In this document: one piece after another, positions 46,026-55,034 of the stretch
How the letters are laid out: the number at the start of each line of letters is the position of its first letter
How positions within the stretch are numbered: position 1 is the stretch's first letter
Assembly: GCF_009834805.1 (NCBI RefSeq)
Contig: NZ_WVHO01000010.1
Span: 248,001-312,000, forward strand
DNA from: Saccharibacter sp. 17.LH.SD
GTDB lineage: Bacteria > Pseudomonadota > Alphaproteobacteria > Acetobacterales > Acetobacteraceae
DNA length: 64,000 nt
Reading direction: 5' to 3'
Notes under the pieces: generated by a model
What the model saw: only the letters and a program-made list of their open reading frames with translations
The model's database searches: none
Told to the model about the DNA's origin: nothing
Position numbers and translations under genes: made by a program

Positions 46026-47684
46026 TTAAACCCGCAAAAGATGAACATCAACAAGCGGACGTTTTTGTAATTTACGCCCTAAAGCACGACGTAAAGCAGT
46101 ACGGGCCGCATTGCGGAATGAAAGATCATCCTGACGTAATTCATCAGGGATCTCATCAATCGCATACGAAAATTCTTCGCAAATGCGCATGCTCTCTGGA
46201 TCTTCGGATTCCAATAATCCTGGAGCACTAATGCGTGGTTCGCCGATGACATAACCTTCTTCGTCAACCGCAAAACTTGCTAGGACAACACCATTAAACA
46301 ACATCCGACGACGTGCCGCTAACACACCACCCGTCATAGGCAGTAAACGCCCACCATCCAGAGCCCAACGCCCCGTCGGAGCCGTGTCAACGACCTTCAC
46401 TTCTCCAGGCGCTAAATTGAGAATATCGCCATCTTCAAGCAAGACAACCTGAGAACCCGCCTCATGCGCTAAGGCGGCATGGGCTGTCAGGTGACGCCAT
46501 TCCCCATGGGTCGGAATACTATATTGCGGACGCACCAAACTATAGAGATGGCTGATGTCGCCCCCCGTCGCGTGGCCAGAAACGTGAACGGTTCCATCTT
46601 TATCGGTCAGGACACGCACACCACGACGCGTCAAATTATCCTGCACGGTCATAACCGCTTGCTCATTCCCAGGAATGACACGCGAGCTGTAGATAACCGT
46701 ATCTCCCTCACCAAGGGAAATGGTCGAATGCGTATCTGACGCAATCCGTGACAAAGCAGAGCGCGCCTCTCCTTGGCTTCCCGTCACGATCATCAGCAGA
46801 TTATCATCTTCGATATTCTGCGCATCATATTCTGTCAGAAATGGTGGAAGATCCGTAAAATACCCGCATTCACGGGCCGCTGTCTCGAGATTACGGAGAG
46901 AACGTCCAACAATCATAACCTCACGGCCTGAGGCACGCGCTGCCTTAGCAATGCTCTCTACACGGGCCACGTTACTGGCAAAACATGTGACAGCAATCCG
47001 CCCTTCTAGCGAAGCAATCATTTCAGTCAGGCCAATCCGCACATCCGCCTCGGATTGTGAAGGCCCTTCCTTCATCGAATTCGTGCTATCGCCGACCATG
47101 GCCAGCACGCCTTCATCGCCCAATGCTTTGAATGTATCGAGATCGGTGACTGGACCAACGAGTGGGTTTGGATCAAGCTTCCAATCCCCCGTATGCACGA
47201 CCAAGCCATAAGGCGTACGAAGTGCTACTGCCTGAGATTCAGCCGCAGAATGGGTAACAGACACAAATTGCAGATCAAAAGGCCCAACCTCAAACCGTGA
47301 TGCCGGACGGATCACATGAATAACCACCTGATTATTCAAATAGGCTTCAGTCAATTTCCGCCTTAAAACAGCCGCTGCGAACGGCGTTGCGTAAACGGGG
47401 CACTGAAGATATGGCCATAAATGCGCTATAGCCCCCAGATGGTCTTCATGCGCATGTGTAATCACCAACCCGCATAAACGGTCACGTCGTTCTGCGATAA
47501 AGGTTGGATCAGCCATTAACACTTCAGCTTCAGGCGTATCATTTCCTGAAAAGCCGATACCGCAGTCAATCGCAAGCCACGTCTCTTCGCCTTCGTGACG
47601 CAAACGATAAAGATTGAAATTCATTCCGATCTCACCTGTTCCTCCGAGAGGAAGGTAAGCAAGACCCTCTTTTTGCTCTGTCAT
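46026..47684 (-). CDS. rnj: Ribonuclease J
   Basis: RNase J is a metallo-beta-lactamase/beta-CASP ribonuclease with endonuclease and 5'-exonuclease activity, acting in RNA maturation and decay. The 552-residue protein has the metal motif THAHEDHLGAIAHL, the GDSTNSMKEGPSQSE segment, and the C-terminal SGHATGGDI and PTHGEWRHL motifs of the beta-CASP fold. It is typical of alphaproteobacteria, unlike E. coli which lacks it. Neighbours coaX and proS are the conserved context. Confidence 0.95.
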   Translation of the reverse strand: MTEQKEGLAYLPLGGTGEIGMNFNLYRLRHEGEETWLAIDCGIGFSGNDTPEAEVLMADPTFIAERRDRLCGLVITHAHEDHLGAIAHLWPYLQCPVYATPFAAAVLRRKLTEAYLNNQVVIHVIRPASRFEVGPFDLQFVSVTHSAAESQAVALRTPYGLVVHTGDWKLDPNPLVGPVTDLDTFKALGDEGVLAMVGDSTNSMKEGPSQSEADVRIGLTEMIASLEGRIAVTCFASNVARVESIAKAARASGREVMIVGRSLRNLETAARECGYFTDLPPFLTEYDAQNIEDDNLLMIVTGSQGEARSALSRIASDTHSTISLGEGDTVIYSSRVIPGNEQAVMTVQDNLTRRGVRVLTDKDGTVHVSGHATGGDISHLYSLVRPQYSIPTHGEWRHLTAHAALAHEAGSQVVLLEDGDILNLAPGEVKVVDTAPTGRWALDGGRLLPMTGGVLAARRRMLFNGVVLASFAVDEEGYVIGEPRISAPGLLESEDPESMRICEEFSYAIDEIPDELRQDDLSFRNAARTALRRALGRKLQKRPLVDVHLLRV

Positions 47685-47703
47685 ACGTTAATCCTACATT
47701 ATG

Positions 47704-48534
47704 TTACGTATTGATTGGTTTATTCACACTCGAACGATCAAACCGTCCGGAAGAAGCTTTCAGAAACCGCTGAGCGTTACGCACGGCCAAAAGACGCAAA
47801 CCATCCAGCGTCAAATCGGGTGCCACCGCATCGAACAAAGCCGTTCCTTCAGAAAAAAGTGGTGCTAATCCGCCTGTCGCAATCACTTTGGGGCTTTCCG
47901 CCATTTCCGCAGAAATGCGCCTTACAATCCCCTCAACAAGTCCAACATATCCCCAAAAAAGACCAGACCGCATCGCAACACTCGTATTGCGACCGATCGC
48001 TTCAGATGGACGTCCAATACTGACGCGCGGCAAGCGTGCCGCAGCTTGATGCAGCGCATCCATAGACAGGTTAACACCGGGCGCAATGGCGCCACCACAA
48101 TAACGCCCCTGCCCATCGATCACATCAAACGTGGTTGCTGTTCCAAAATCCACAACGATCAGGGAGCCAGAATAGGTCTCACGGGCTGCCAAACCGTTTA
48201 AACGGCGGTCAGCCCCCAATTCATCAGGTTGATCTACCAGGACATCCATATCCCAGTCTAAATCACTATTTGCAATGAGCGGCTCAACGCCAAACCAGTG
48301 GCGGCAAAAACGCCGCAAATCATATAACGCCGCGGGGACAACCGTGCCAATAATCGCTTGCGTTACCAAAGAAGCAGAAATATCTGCCCGATCCATAAGG
48401 GCTAAAAGCCACGCCGCATACTCATCTGATGTCCGTTGATCATCAGTCGAAATACGCCAACGTCCAATCCATGATTGTCCATCATGAATCGCAAAAACAA
48501 TATTCGTATTGCCTGCATCAATGACAAGAAGCAC
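47704..48534 (-). CDS. coaX: Type III pantothenate kinase
   Basis: CoaX phosphorylates pantothenate, the first step of coenzyme A synthesis, and uses a different fold from CoaA. The 276-residue protein begins [19 protein letters not shown], the acidic phosphate-binding motif, and has the [27 protein letters not shown] segment of the family. The enzyme needs a monovalent cation and resists feedback by CoA, as known for the family. It lies between birA and rnj. Confidence 0.95.
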   Translation of the reverse strand: MLLVIDAGNTNIVFAIHDGQSWIGRWRISTDDQRTSDEYAAWLLALMDRADISASLVTQAIIGTVVPAALYDLRRFCRHWFGVEPLIANSDLDWDMDVLVDQPDELGADRRLNGLAARETYSGSLIVVDFGTATTFDVIDGQGRYCGGAIAPGVNLSMDALHQAAARLPRVSIGRPSEAIGRNTSVAMRSGLFWGYVGLVEGIVRRISAEMAESPKVIATGGLAPLFSEGTALFDAVAPDLTLDGLRLLAVRNAQRFLKASSGRFDRSSVNKPINT

Positions 48535-48548
48535 CGGCTATTCCTTAC

Positions 48549-49289
48549 TCACAAGAGGACATCGCCTGTCACAACCGGCACAACCTCACCACTCTCCAAT
48601 GTGAGCAGCAGGCGCCCTTGTTCATCCAACCCACCAAACATGCCGGTCATATACGTATCACGCCCCTTCACCGCAAGCCGCGTTCCCACAGGATGAGCAT
48701 AAGACAACCATGTTTGATGTACAACTCTCACCCCCTCCTTCTGCCACACCTGTAGCCAGCGCTGCAGAGATTCAATAATGGCGTGAGCACAAATCTCAGA
48801 CGTTGGTGGCGGTGCCTTCTCTGCAAAACAGGCAAGCTCTCGTCCTTCAATGACGGGAGCCTCTTGCAGATTAACACCGATACCGACCACTGCCCAACGC
48901 TTGGGCCCACTATAACCTGTCTCTACTAGAATACCGGCTAGCTTGCGACCATCAAGTAGTAAATCATTCGGCCATTTTAATTGAAAGCATTTTTCTGCTT
49001 TTTGCGGTCCAGGCAAAAACCCTTGCAACGCCTCATAAAGCGCAACACTGATAAGAAAAGGCAGTGCTTGCAGCCATTCATCGTCCACAAAATGCATTAA
49101 AAAAGAAAAAGAAAGGTTGCCCTTCCCCGTCGTCCAACCGCGCCCTCGGCTACCACGTGCGGCATATTGCTCTTTTGCTAAGATAACGAGCCCATCAGGT
49201 TCACCAGCTTCTGCCCGACTCCGGCACAAGTCGGATGTAGACGCCAGCGCCTCATAAATTTCGAAACGCCAGTTCACATTCTTAAACAT
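48549..49289 (-). CDS. birA: Biotin-[acetyl-CoA-carboxylase] ligase
   Basis: BirA attaches biotin to acetyl-CoA carboxylase. The 246-residue protein has EALASTSDLCRSRAEAGEPDG at the N-terminus, the biotin loop GSRGRGWTTGKGNLSFSF and the LKWPNDLLLDGRKLAGILVET segment; it lacks the N-terminal helix-turn-helix of E. coli BirA, so it should be an enzyme only. I prefer the ATG at 49289 (MFKNVNWRFEIYE). An in-frame ATG at 49304 shares its A with the 3' end of tRNA-Val and would be destroyed by tRNA processing. No good ribosome-binding site is visible for either. In many alphaproteobacteria birA follows nuoN; here a tRNA gene takes that place. Confidence 0.92.
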   Translation of the reverse strand: MFKNVNWRFEIYEALASTSDLCRSRAEAGEPDGLVILAKEQYAARGSRGRGWTTGKGNLSFSFLMHFVDDEWLQALPFLISVALYEALQGFLPGPQKAEKCFQLKWPNDLLLDGRKLAGILVETGYSGPKRWAVVGIGVNLQEAPVIEGRELACFAEKAPPPTSEICAHAIIESLQRWLQVWQKEGVRVVHQTWLSYAHPVGTRLAVKGRDTYMTGMFGGLDEQGRLLLTLESGEVVPVVTGDVLL

Positions 49290-49302
49290 CTTAAGGGGGA
49301 TC

Positions 49303-49397
49303 ATGGTGGGCAATGACGGGATCGAACCGCCGACCCTCTCGGTGTAAACGAGATGCTCTACCGCTAAGCTAATTGCCCGTAGCGGTATGTAGAGGAA
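49303..49397. repeat. 95-base direct repeat, copy 1 (tRNA-Val plus 5' leader)
   Basis: These 95 bases match 49504-49598 with one difference (T at 49380 against C at 49581). The repeat covers the whole tRNA-Val gene and 19 bases of its 5' leader, ending in AGCGGTATGTAGAGGAA. Starts of the two copies are 201 bases apart. It shows a recent tandem duplication. Confidence 0.92.
49304..49378 (-). tRNA. tRNA-Val (TAC), copy 1
   Basis: On the minus strand the 75 bases fold as a standard tRNA: acceptor GGGCAAT/ATTGCCC, anticodon stem TCTCG/CGAGA with loop TTTACAC, anticodon TAC, and T-loop TTCGATC. The CCA end is encoded. It is identical over its length to copy 2 and lies directly before birA. Confidence 0.95.
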
Positions 49398-49453
49398 CAT
49401 CGCCTCGCACGCAAGTAATTCATTGATTTTTTTTGATAAAAAATAAACACACC

Positions 49454-49469
49454 TCTCCCCGCAGGGAGA
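49454..49469 (-). terminator. Possible terminator between the two tRNA-Val genes
   Basis: CTCCC and GGGAG, extended by a T-A pair, make a short six-base-pair stem with a four-base loop. Read on the minus strand it is followed by a T-rich stretch (GTTTATTTTTTATC). It could terminate the transcript of tRNA-Val copy 2. Confidence 0.55.
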
Positions 49470-49503
49470 TTAGTCTAAAAACCATTCTTTTTGGGGAGAT
49501 GTG

Positions 49504-49598
49504 ATGGTGGGCAATGACGGGATCGAACCGCCGACCCTCTCGGTGTAAACGAGATGCTCTACCGCTAAGCTAATTGCCCGCAGCGGTATGTAGAGGAA
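49504..49598. repeat. 95-base direct repeat, copy 2 (tRNA-Val plus 5' leader)
   Basis: Partner of the repeat at 49303-49397, with one mismatch. The flanks outside the 95 bases differ, so the duplicated unit has clear ends. Confidence 0.92.
49505..49579 (-). tRNA. tRNA-Val (TAC), copy 2
   Basis: Identical 75-base tRNA-Val with anticodon TAC and encoded CCA, next to hup. Both copies keep every cloverleaf pair, so both should be functional. Confidence 0.95.
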
Positions 49599-49721
49599 TC
49601 ACTCCTGGAGCACAAGCCGTTTTTATAATTTTTTGAAAAAAATTGATGCATTCTCTTTTTTATACAGCCACCAACATCATCGGCTGTCTATATTCCCTCC
49701 ACCTTAGGGAAGAAGGAACAG

Positions 49722-49757
49722 CAAAAACGAAACCAGGCCATCTAGATGATAGCCTGG
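49722..49757 (-). terminator. Terminator of the HU gene
   Basis: On the minus strand CCAGGC and GCCTGG form a stem with a partly self-complementary loop (CATCTAGATG), followed by TTTCGTTTTTGC. It lies about 20 bases past the hup stop. Confidence 0.72.
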
Positions 49758-49775
49758 CCCGTCGCGCATAAAGCG

Positions 49776-50063
49776 TTACTTGCTTACAGCGTCTTTTAAG
49801 CCCTTACCTGGCTTAAACCGTACAGACGTAGAGGCGGGAATATCAATTTCCTCACCTGTACGTGGATTACGCCCTTTGGCAGCCTTACGCGTTGCTGTCA
49901 CGAAGCTTCCGAACCCGACCAGACGGACTTCTTGCCCTTTGGAAAGAGTTTTCTCGATTGTGCCGAAAACTGCATCCACAACTTCACTGGCTTTTGCCTT
50001 GGGCAGGTCAGCAGCGTCAGCTACAGAAGCGATCAATTCCTGCTTATTCAAGGGTTTCTCCAT
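49776..50063 (-). CDS. hup: HU-family nucleoid protein
   Basis: This 95-residue DNA-binding protein is the nucleoid protein HU. The start MEKPLNKQELIASVADAADLPK, the dimer core VVDAVFGTIEKTL, and the DNA-binding arm GRNPRTGEEIDIPASTSVRFKPGK are intact. I chose the ATG at 50063 with AGAAAGG seven bases upstream; a longer frame adds ten residues. It follows lon on the same strand and is followed by a terminator, then tRNA-Val. Confidence 0.95.
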   Translation of the reverse strand: MEKPLNKQELIASVADAADLPKAKASEVVDAVFGTIEKTLSKGQEVRLVGFGSFVTATRKAAKGRNPRTGEEIDIPASTSVRFKPGKGLKDAVSK

Positions 50064-50202
50064 GATATGCCTTTCTGGTGGTGGGCGCACCACACTCCTT
50101 CCAACATGAGGAAAAGTATGATGCGCAGATTAGGATCAACGAACTGCACTATGAAGCGGTTTTTATCCGCGTCAACTAGTGGAATCACTTAAACTGCCAA
50201 AG

Positions 50203-52728
50203 TCAGTGGCGATAGGACTGAGAAAGCACACCTGACGCCTCTTTCTCTCCTTTTCGTTCCAATAAGGCCTCCGGCGTTAAAGGTTCTGGTCGACGTGTCA
50301 AAGCCACTTCAAGAACATCATCCATGTGCTTCACAGGAATGATGGTCAACACTTGACGCACATTCTCAGGAACTTCAACGAGGTCTTTAACATTTGCTTC
50401 TGGAATCAGAACCGTCGTAATCCCCGCTCGGACTGCCGCCAAAAGCTTTTCCTTCAACCCGCCAATTTCCAATATGCGACCGCGCAATGTCACTTCGCCT
50501 GTCATCGCCACATCGTGTCGAACAGGGATACGGCTCATCACACTAACAAGCGATGTTGTCAATGCACCCCCTGCTGAAGGCCCATCTTTTGGAATAGCCC
50601 CTTCAGGAAGATGAATATGAACATCTGTCTTTTCAAACAGCGCTGGATCAATCCCGAACTCAACAGCACGTGATTTCACATAAGAAAACGCCGCTGCTGC
50701 GCTCTCCTTCATGACATCACCCAGCTTACCCGTGAGTTTAATGTTCCCTTTCCCCGGCAAAGCCAGACTTTCGATGGTCAGAATCTCGCCTCCCACCTGT
50801 GTCCAAGCCAGACCTGTCACAATCCCTACTTGGTCTTCTTGCTCTGCCTTGCCATGGTGATAACGTGGAACTCCGGCATAATGCTCCAAATTATCTACCG
50901 TGATCTTCACATGGTCGACCTTACCACTTGAAATCTCACGTACGACCTTACGGGCTAAACGGGCGATCATTCTCTCAAGATTACGAACACCCGCTTCACG
51001 CGTGTAAGAGCGAATAAGCTCAACCAGAGCCTCCTCAGAAATCTCCCACTCGCTTGGCTTAAGATTATGCGACTTCTCCTGCTTGCTCAGCAAATGACGA
51101 CGCGCAATCTCAACCTTCTCCTCTTCTGTATAACCAGAGAGGCGAATGATCTCCATACGATCCAAAAGAGGTTGTGGCATATCCAGTGAATTCGCCGTTG
51201 TGACAAACATCACATCAGACAAATCATACTCAACTTCTAGGTAATGATCCCCAAAAGTGCTGTTCTGCTCTGGATCCAAAACCTCCAACAAAGCTGATGT
51301 TGGATCGCCACGCCAATCCGCACCGAGTTTGTCAATCTCATCCAGCAAGAAAAGGGGATTGGATACACCCGCCTTCTTCATTCCCTGAATGATTTTGCCC
51401 GGCATAGCCCCGATATAGGTGCGACGGTGCCCTCGTATCTCGGACTCATCACGCATACCGCCAAGCGACATACGCACGTACTTACGCCCTGTTGAGCGAG
51501 CAATCGAACGCGCTAAGGATGTCTTCCCCACCCCTGGCGGCCCAACCAAGCACAAAATCGGCCCTTTGAGTTTCTTCGAACGGCTCTGAACCGCAAGATA
51601 CTCCAAGATCCTCTCTTTTATTTTCTCTAAGCCGTAATGATCGTTATCAAGAACCTCTTCGGCTTTTTCGAGCGAACGCGTAATCCGTGAACGCTTGTTC
51701 CACGGAACATTCACAATCCAATCAAGGTAATTGCGAACAACGGTCCCTTCAGCCGACATTGGGCTCATGCCACGCAACTTCTTCAGTTCCGCACGCGCTT
51801 TGCCTCTTGCTTCTGAGGTAAGGTCGAGCTTTTCGATTTTATCTTCAAGCTCGCTCAACTCATCGCGGCCATCTTCGCCTTCGCCAAGCTCTTTTTGAAT
51901 GGCCTTCATTTGCTCATTCAAATAATACTCGCGCTGCGTCTTCTCCATCTGCTTTTTAACGCGATTTCGAATACGCTGCTCGATTTGAAGTACGTCTATT
52001 TCTGCTTCCATATGAGCAAAAACCTGCTCAAGACGTGCTTCCACCTGCGGCATTTCCAAAAGCTCTTGCTTCTCCGCAATGCGCAAATTCAGATGACCGA
52101 TGATCGTATCCGCTAACCGTGATGGGTCATCAAGTTGGTTAACAGCCGCCAAAATTTCAGGAGCTACCTTTTTATTGAGGCGAGCATATTCCTCAAAGCG
52201 CCCCATCGCAGAACGCGCCAACGCATCACGACCACTTTTCGTGCCGCTATAATCGTCAGCAATATCCTCTATCGTCGCAACGAAATGGTCTTCCCCTTCA
52301 TCCTGAAGGTCCACCAGGCGTACACGACGTATCCCCTCCACCAGAACTTTGACCGTTCCATCTGGGAGCTTCAATAATTGAAGAACATTCGACACCGTGC
52401 CAACACGATAGATATCGTCAGCGCGCGGGTCATCCAATGCGACATCTTTCTGCGCGACCAAAACGATTTCGCGCTGATCAGCAGGCAAGCTCTCCAACGC
52501 ACGAATAGACTTATCCCGCCCGACAAAAAGCGGAACAATCATATGTGGGAAAACAACAATATTTCTTAACGGAAGAACAGGCAACGTCACTAAAGAGCTA
52601 CGATCTGCCTCATTCTTTTTCTTCGCTGCAACGCGACGGCGCGTTTTTTTTACCGTATCACTGCTTTTCTTTTCAGAAACAGTAGCCGTTTTGCGGCGAC
52701 GCGTTTTGGGTTTTGTTTCTTCAGTCAT
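50203..52728 (-). CDS. lon: Lon protease with basic N-terminal extension
   Basis: Lon is the ATP-dependent protease that degrades misfolded and regulatory proteins. In 841 residues it has the N-terminal substrate domain (VLPLRNIVVFPHMIVPLFVGRDKS), Walker A GPPGVGKTSLARSIA, Walker B FLLDEIDKLG and the Ser-Lys dyad in PKDGPSAGGALTTSLVS. Before the domain there is an extra stretch of about 45 residues rich in Lys, Arg and Thr (KPKTRRRKTA, KKTRRRVAAKKK), not present in most Lon proteins. Start MTEETKP at 52728 is an ATG after a hairpin-rich leader. It lies between clpX and hup. Confidence 0.97.
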   Translation of the reverse strand: MTEETKPKTRRRKTATVSEKKSSDTVKKTRRRVAAKKKNEADRSSLVTLPVLPLRNIVVFPHMIVPLFVGRDKSIRALESLPADQREIVLVAQKDVALDDPRADDIYRVGTVSNVLQLLKLPDGTVKVLVEGIRRVRLVDLQDEGEDHFVATIEDIADDYSGTKSGRDALARSAMGRFEEYARLNKKVAPEILAAVNQLDDPSRLADTIIGHLNLRIAEKQELLEMPQVEARLEQVFAHMEAEIDVLQIEQRIRNRVKKQMEKTQREYYLNEQMKAIQKELGEGEDGRDELSELEDKIEKLDLTSEARGKARAELKKLRGMSPMSAEGTVVRNYLDWIVNVPWNKRSRITRSLEKAEEVLDNDHYGLEKIKERILEYLAVQSRSKKLKGPILCLVGPPGVGKTSLARSIARSTGRKYVRMSLGGMRDESEIRGHRRTYIGAMPGKIIQGMKKAGVSNPLFLLDEIDKLGADWRGDPTSALLEVLDPEQNSTFGDHYLEVEYDLSDVMFVTTANSLDMPQPLLDRMEIIRLSGYTEEEKVEIARRHLLSKQEKSHNLKPSEWEISEEALVELIRSYTREAGVRNLERMIARLARKVVREISSGKVDHVKITVDNLEHYAGVPRYHHGKAEQEDQVGIVTGLAWTQVGGEILTIESLALPGKGNIKLTGKLGDVMKESAAAAFSYVKSRAVEFGIDPALFEKTDVHIHLPEGAIPKDGPSAGGALTTSLVSVMSRIPVRHDVAMTGEVTLRGRILEIGGLKEKLLAAVRAGITTVLIPEANVKDLVEVPENVRQVLTIIPVKHMDDVLEVALTRRPEPLTPEALLERKGEKEASGVLSQSYRH

Positions 52729-52757
52729 TATACGGGATCTCCACCAAGGACGATCAA

Positions 52758-52795
52758 CCGCCCCCTTGCCCCATCAATGGGCACAAAAAGGGCGG
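52758..52795. repeat. Two-part hairpin in the lon leader
   Basis: CCGCCC (52758-52763) pairs with GGGCGG (52790-52795), and inside TGCCC (52767-52771) pairs with GGGCA (52779-52783). The structure begins about 30 bases upstream of the lon start. It has no following T-tract on the minus strand. A translational or thermosensing role is conceivable but not shown. Confidence 0.4.
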
Positions 52796-52892
52796 GCTCT
52801 GTTTTACCTTACACCTAATGTGGTGCGCACCGACACGTTGAACAATACCTGCCCTATGAGAGACTCATAGAACAGATCTCCTTTTACAATCG

Positions 52893-54161
52893 TTAAGAAG
52901 ACGTCTCAGTCACGGGCGATTCTTCCTGGCGATAGACATAAGCAGGCTTTGCCCTATCTTCTGCCACATCGCGGTTCACAATCACCTTTTCAACATCAGT
53001 TCTCCCGGGAAGATCAAACATCGCCTCCATTAAAATCTTTTCCAAAATAGAACGCAAGCCGCGTGCTCCGGTTTTGCGCTCAATCGCCCGTTTCGCAATG
53101 GCTTGAAGAGCATCATCCGTAAAAACAAGCTCGACATTATTCATCTGGAACAGACGCACATATTGCTTCACCAACGCATTGCGTGGCTCACTGAGAATGC
53201 GAACAAGGGCAGCCTCATCCAAGCCTTCCAGCGTTGCAATAACGGGAAGACGCCCGATGAACTCTGGAATAAGGCCGTATTTCATCAAATCTTCGGGTTC
53301 AACATCCGTCAGAATTTCACCTAGCTGGCGAGTATCTTCTGAACGAACATCAGCACCAAAGCCAATAGCCTTCCCTTTGCCTCGCGCACTGATGACTTTA
53401 TCCAGCCCGGCAAAAGCCCCGCCACAAATGAACAGCATATTGGTTGTATCAACTTGCTGCATTTCTTGCTGCGGATGTTTACGCCCTCCCTGTGGAGGCA
53501 CAGACGCAATCGTCCCTTCCATCATTTTCAGCAGAGCTTGCTGAACACCCTCACCGGAAACATCACGCGTAATGGAAGGGTTCTCAGCCTTACGAGAAAT
53601 TTTATCAATCTCATCAATATAGACAATACCCCGCTGCGCACGCTCGACATTATGATCCGCTGCTTGCAGAAGCTTGAGGATGATATTCTCTACATCCTCA
53701 CCAACGTAGCCTGCTTCTGTAAGCGTCGTCGCATCCGCAATGGTAAAGGGAACATCCAAGATACGGGCGAGCGTCTGTGCCAAAAACGTCTTACCCGTTC
53801 CTGTCGGACCAATCATCATGATGTTCGACTTACCAATCTCAATGTCGCTATCATGCTTCTCGATATGGCTTAGTCGACGGTAATGATTATGGACCGCTAC
53901 AGAGAGGATCTTCTTGGCCTCAGCCTGGCCGATAACATATTCATCCAAAATAGCACAGATCTCACGTGGGGTTGGGAGCCCCCCACGCTTTTGAGATGAA
54001 TTCGTACTACGCTCTTCGCGAATAATATCTGCACACAGCTCCACGCATTCATCACAGATAAAAACGGTCGGACCCGCGATCAGCTTACGTACTTCGTGCT
54101 GAGACTTCCCGCAAAACGAACAATAAAGGGTGTTCTTGGAGTCGCTATCTTTCTCGCTCAT
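52893..54161 (-). CDS. clpX: ClpX ATPase
   Basis: ClpX unfolds tagged proteins and feeds them to ClpP. The 422-residue protein has the N-terminal zinc domain with four cysteines ([11 protein letters not shown] and CDECVELC), Walker [16 protein letters not shown], Walker [11 protein letters not shown], the GYVGEDVE pore loop and the IGF-type loop (KAIGFGAD) that docks to ClpP. I chose ATG 54161 over the preceding GTG. It is 87 bases downstream of clpP in the tig-clpP-clpX-lon order. Confidence 0.97.
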   Translation of the reverse strand: MSEKDSDSKNTLYCSFCGKSQHEVRKLIAGPTVFICDECVELCADIIREERSTNSSQKRGGLPTPREICAILDEYVIGQAEAKKILSVAVHNHYRRLSHIEKHDSDIEIGKSNIMMIGPTGTGKTFLAQTLARILDVPFTIADATTLTEAGYVGEDVENIILKLLQAADHNVERAQRGIVYIDEIDKISRKAENPSITRDVSGEGVQQALLKMMEGTIASVPPQGGRKHPQQEMQQVDTTNMLFICGGAFAGLDKVISARGKGKAIGFGADVRSEDTRQLGEILTDVEPEDLMKYGLIPEFIGRLPVIATLEGLDEAALVRILSEPRNALVKQYVRLFQMNNVELVFTDDALQAIAKRAIERKTGARGLRSILEKILMEAMFDLPGRTDVEKVIVNRDVAEDRAKPAYVYRQEESPVTETSS

Positions 54162-54248
54162 CACAGTTCCTCTTACCCTGCAATCTATTAGTCAATCACA
54201 GGCAAGTTCAGACGCATCCAAATTACAAAAAACGAATATCCGTCCGTG

Positions 54249-54881
54249 TTATTTCTCAGCTGGGTGACGAAGAACAACCTCATCAACCAACCCAAAATCG
54301 CGCGCTTCATGGGCTGATAGATAGCGATCCCGCTCCAGGGTTTCTTCAATCTCTTGCAGCGTACGGCCTGTATGCTCACGATAAATCTCATTAAGGCGGC
54401 TACGGATTTGCAAAATTTCACGCGCCTGAATTTCAATATCGGAAGCCTGCCCTTGCGCCCCACCAGAAGGCTGGTGGACCATAACACGGGCATTCGGCAA
54501 ACAGAAACGGCGTCCTGGCTCCCCTGCCGCTAGCAACAACGATCCCATCGATGCGGCCTGTCCGATACAAACCGTGCTCACCGGTGACCGAATATACTGC
54601 ATCGTATCATACATCGCCAAACCGGCGGAAACGACGCCTCCGGGGCTATTGATATAGAACGAAATTTCTTTGTCAGGATTAACGCTTTCTAAATATAAAA
54701 GCTGTGCGCACACCAACGACGACACCTGATCATAAACAGGGCCTGTTAGAAAAATGATGCGTTCCTGGAGAAGACGGGAATAAATGTCAAACGCACGCTC
54801 ACCCCGAGATGTCTGCTCAACAACCGTCGGCACGAGAGTGCTGTCAAAAACTTCAAAAGGGTTGCGGTCCCCAATGGCCAT
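54249..54881 (-). CDS. clpP: ClpP protease subunit
   Basis: ClpP forms the serine-protease chamber of the ClpXP complex. The catalytic serine is in [17 protein letters not shown] and histidine in [21 protein letters not shown]; the Asp is in the later [17 protein letters not shown] region. The 210 residues are full length. A heat-shock-type promoter candidate lies about 65 bases upstream. It partners ClpX, encoded next. Confidence 0.97.
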   Translation of the reverse strand: MAIGDRNPFEVFDSTLVPTVVEQTSRGERAFDIYSRLLQERIIFLTGPVYDQVSSLVCAQLLYLESVNPDKEISFYINSPGGVVSAGLAMYDTMQYIRSPVSTVCIGQAASMGSLLLAAGEPGRRFCLPNARVMVHQPSGGAQGQASDIEIQAREILQIRSRLNEIYREHTGRTLQEIEETLERDRYLSAHEARDFGLVDEVVLRHPAEK

Positions 54882-54944
54882 AATCTCTTTTCCTCTATGC
54901 CTCCCCTCATCTCACTATCAGGGGATAGACTCTAATTCCCTCAG

Positions 54945-54974
54945 AGATGGGGCAGGAAATGTCGTTCGTCAAAG
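54945..54974 (-). promoter_or_regulatory. Heat-shock (sigma-32-type) promoter candidate for clpP
   Basis: On the minus strand CTTTGACG (54967-54974) is followed by CCCCATCT (54945-54952), 14 bases apart. CCCCATCT matches the sigma-32 -10 consensus CCCCATNT, and the upstream element resembles CTTGAA. It lies after the tig terminator, so clpP can be transcribed on its own under heat shock. Confidence 0.5.
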
Positions 54975-54984
54975 GGGACCGGGC

Positions 54985-55021
54985 AAAAACGGCAGAAAAG
55001 GGTGCCAGATGCCCGACACCC
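54985..55021 (-). terminator. Terminator of tig
   Basis: On the minus strand GGGTGTC pairs with GGCACCC (one G-T pair) around an eight-base loop, followed by TTTTCTGCCGTTTTTGCC. It lies 14 bases past the tig stop. Confidence 0.75.
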
Positions 55022-55034
55022 CCTACGCCTATGC

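Noticed and set aside
46720-47211. Plus-strand frame of 163 codons opposite rnj
   Set aside because: It is an antisense frame opposite conserved RNase J motifs, with no start signal.
49303-49598. tRNA-Val repeat as att sites of an integrated element
   Set aside because: Only about 106 bases lie between the copies, with no integrase or cargo, and whole tRNA genes are duplicated; tandem duplication explains it better.
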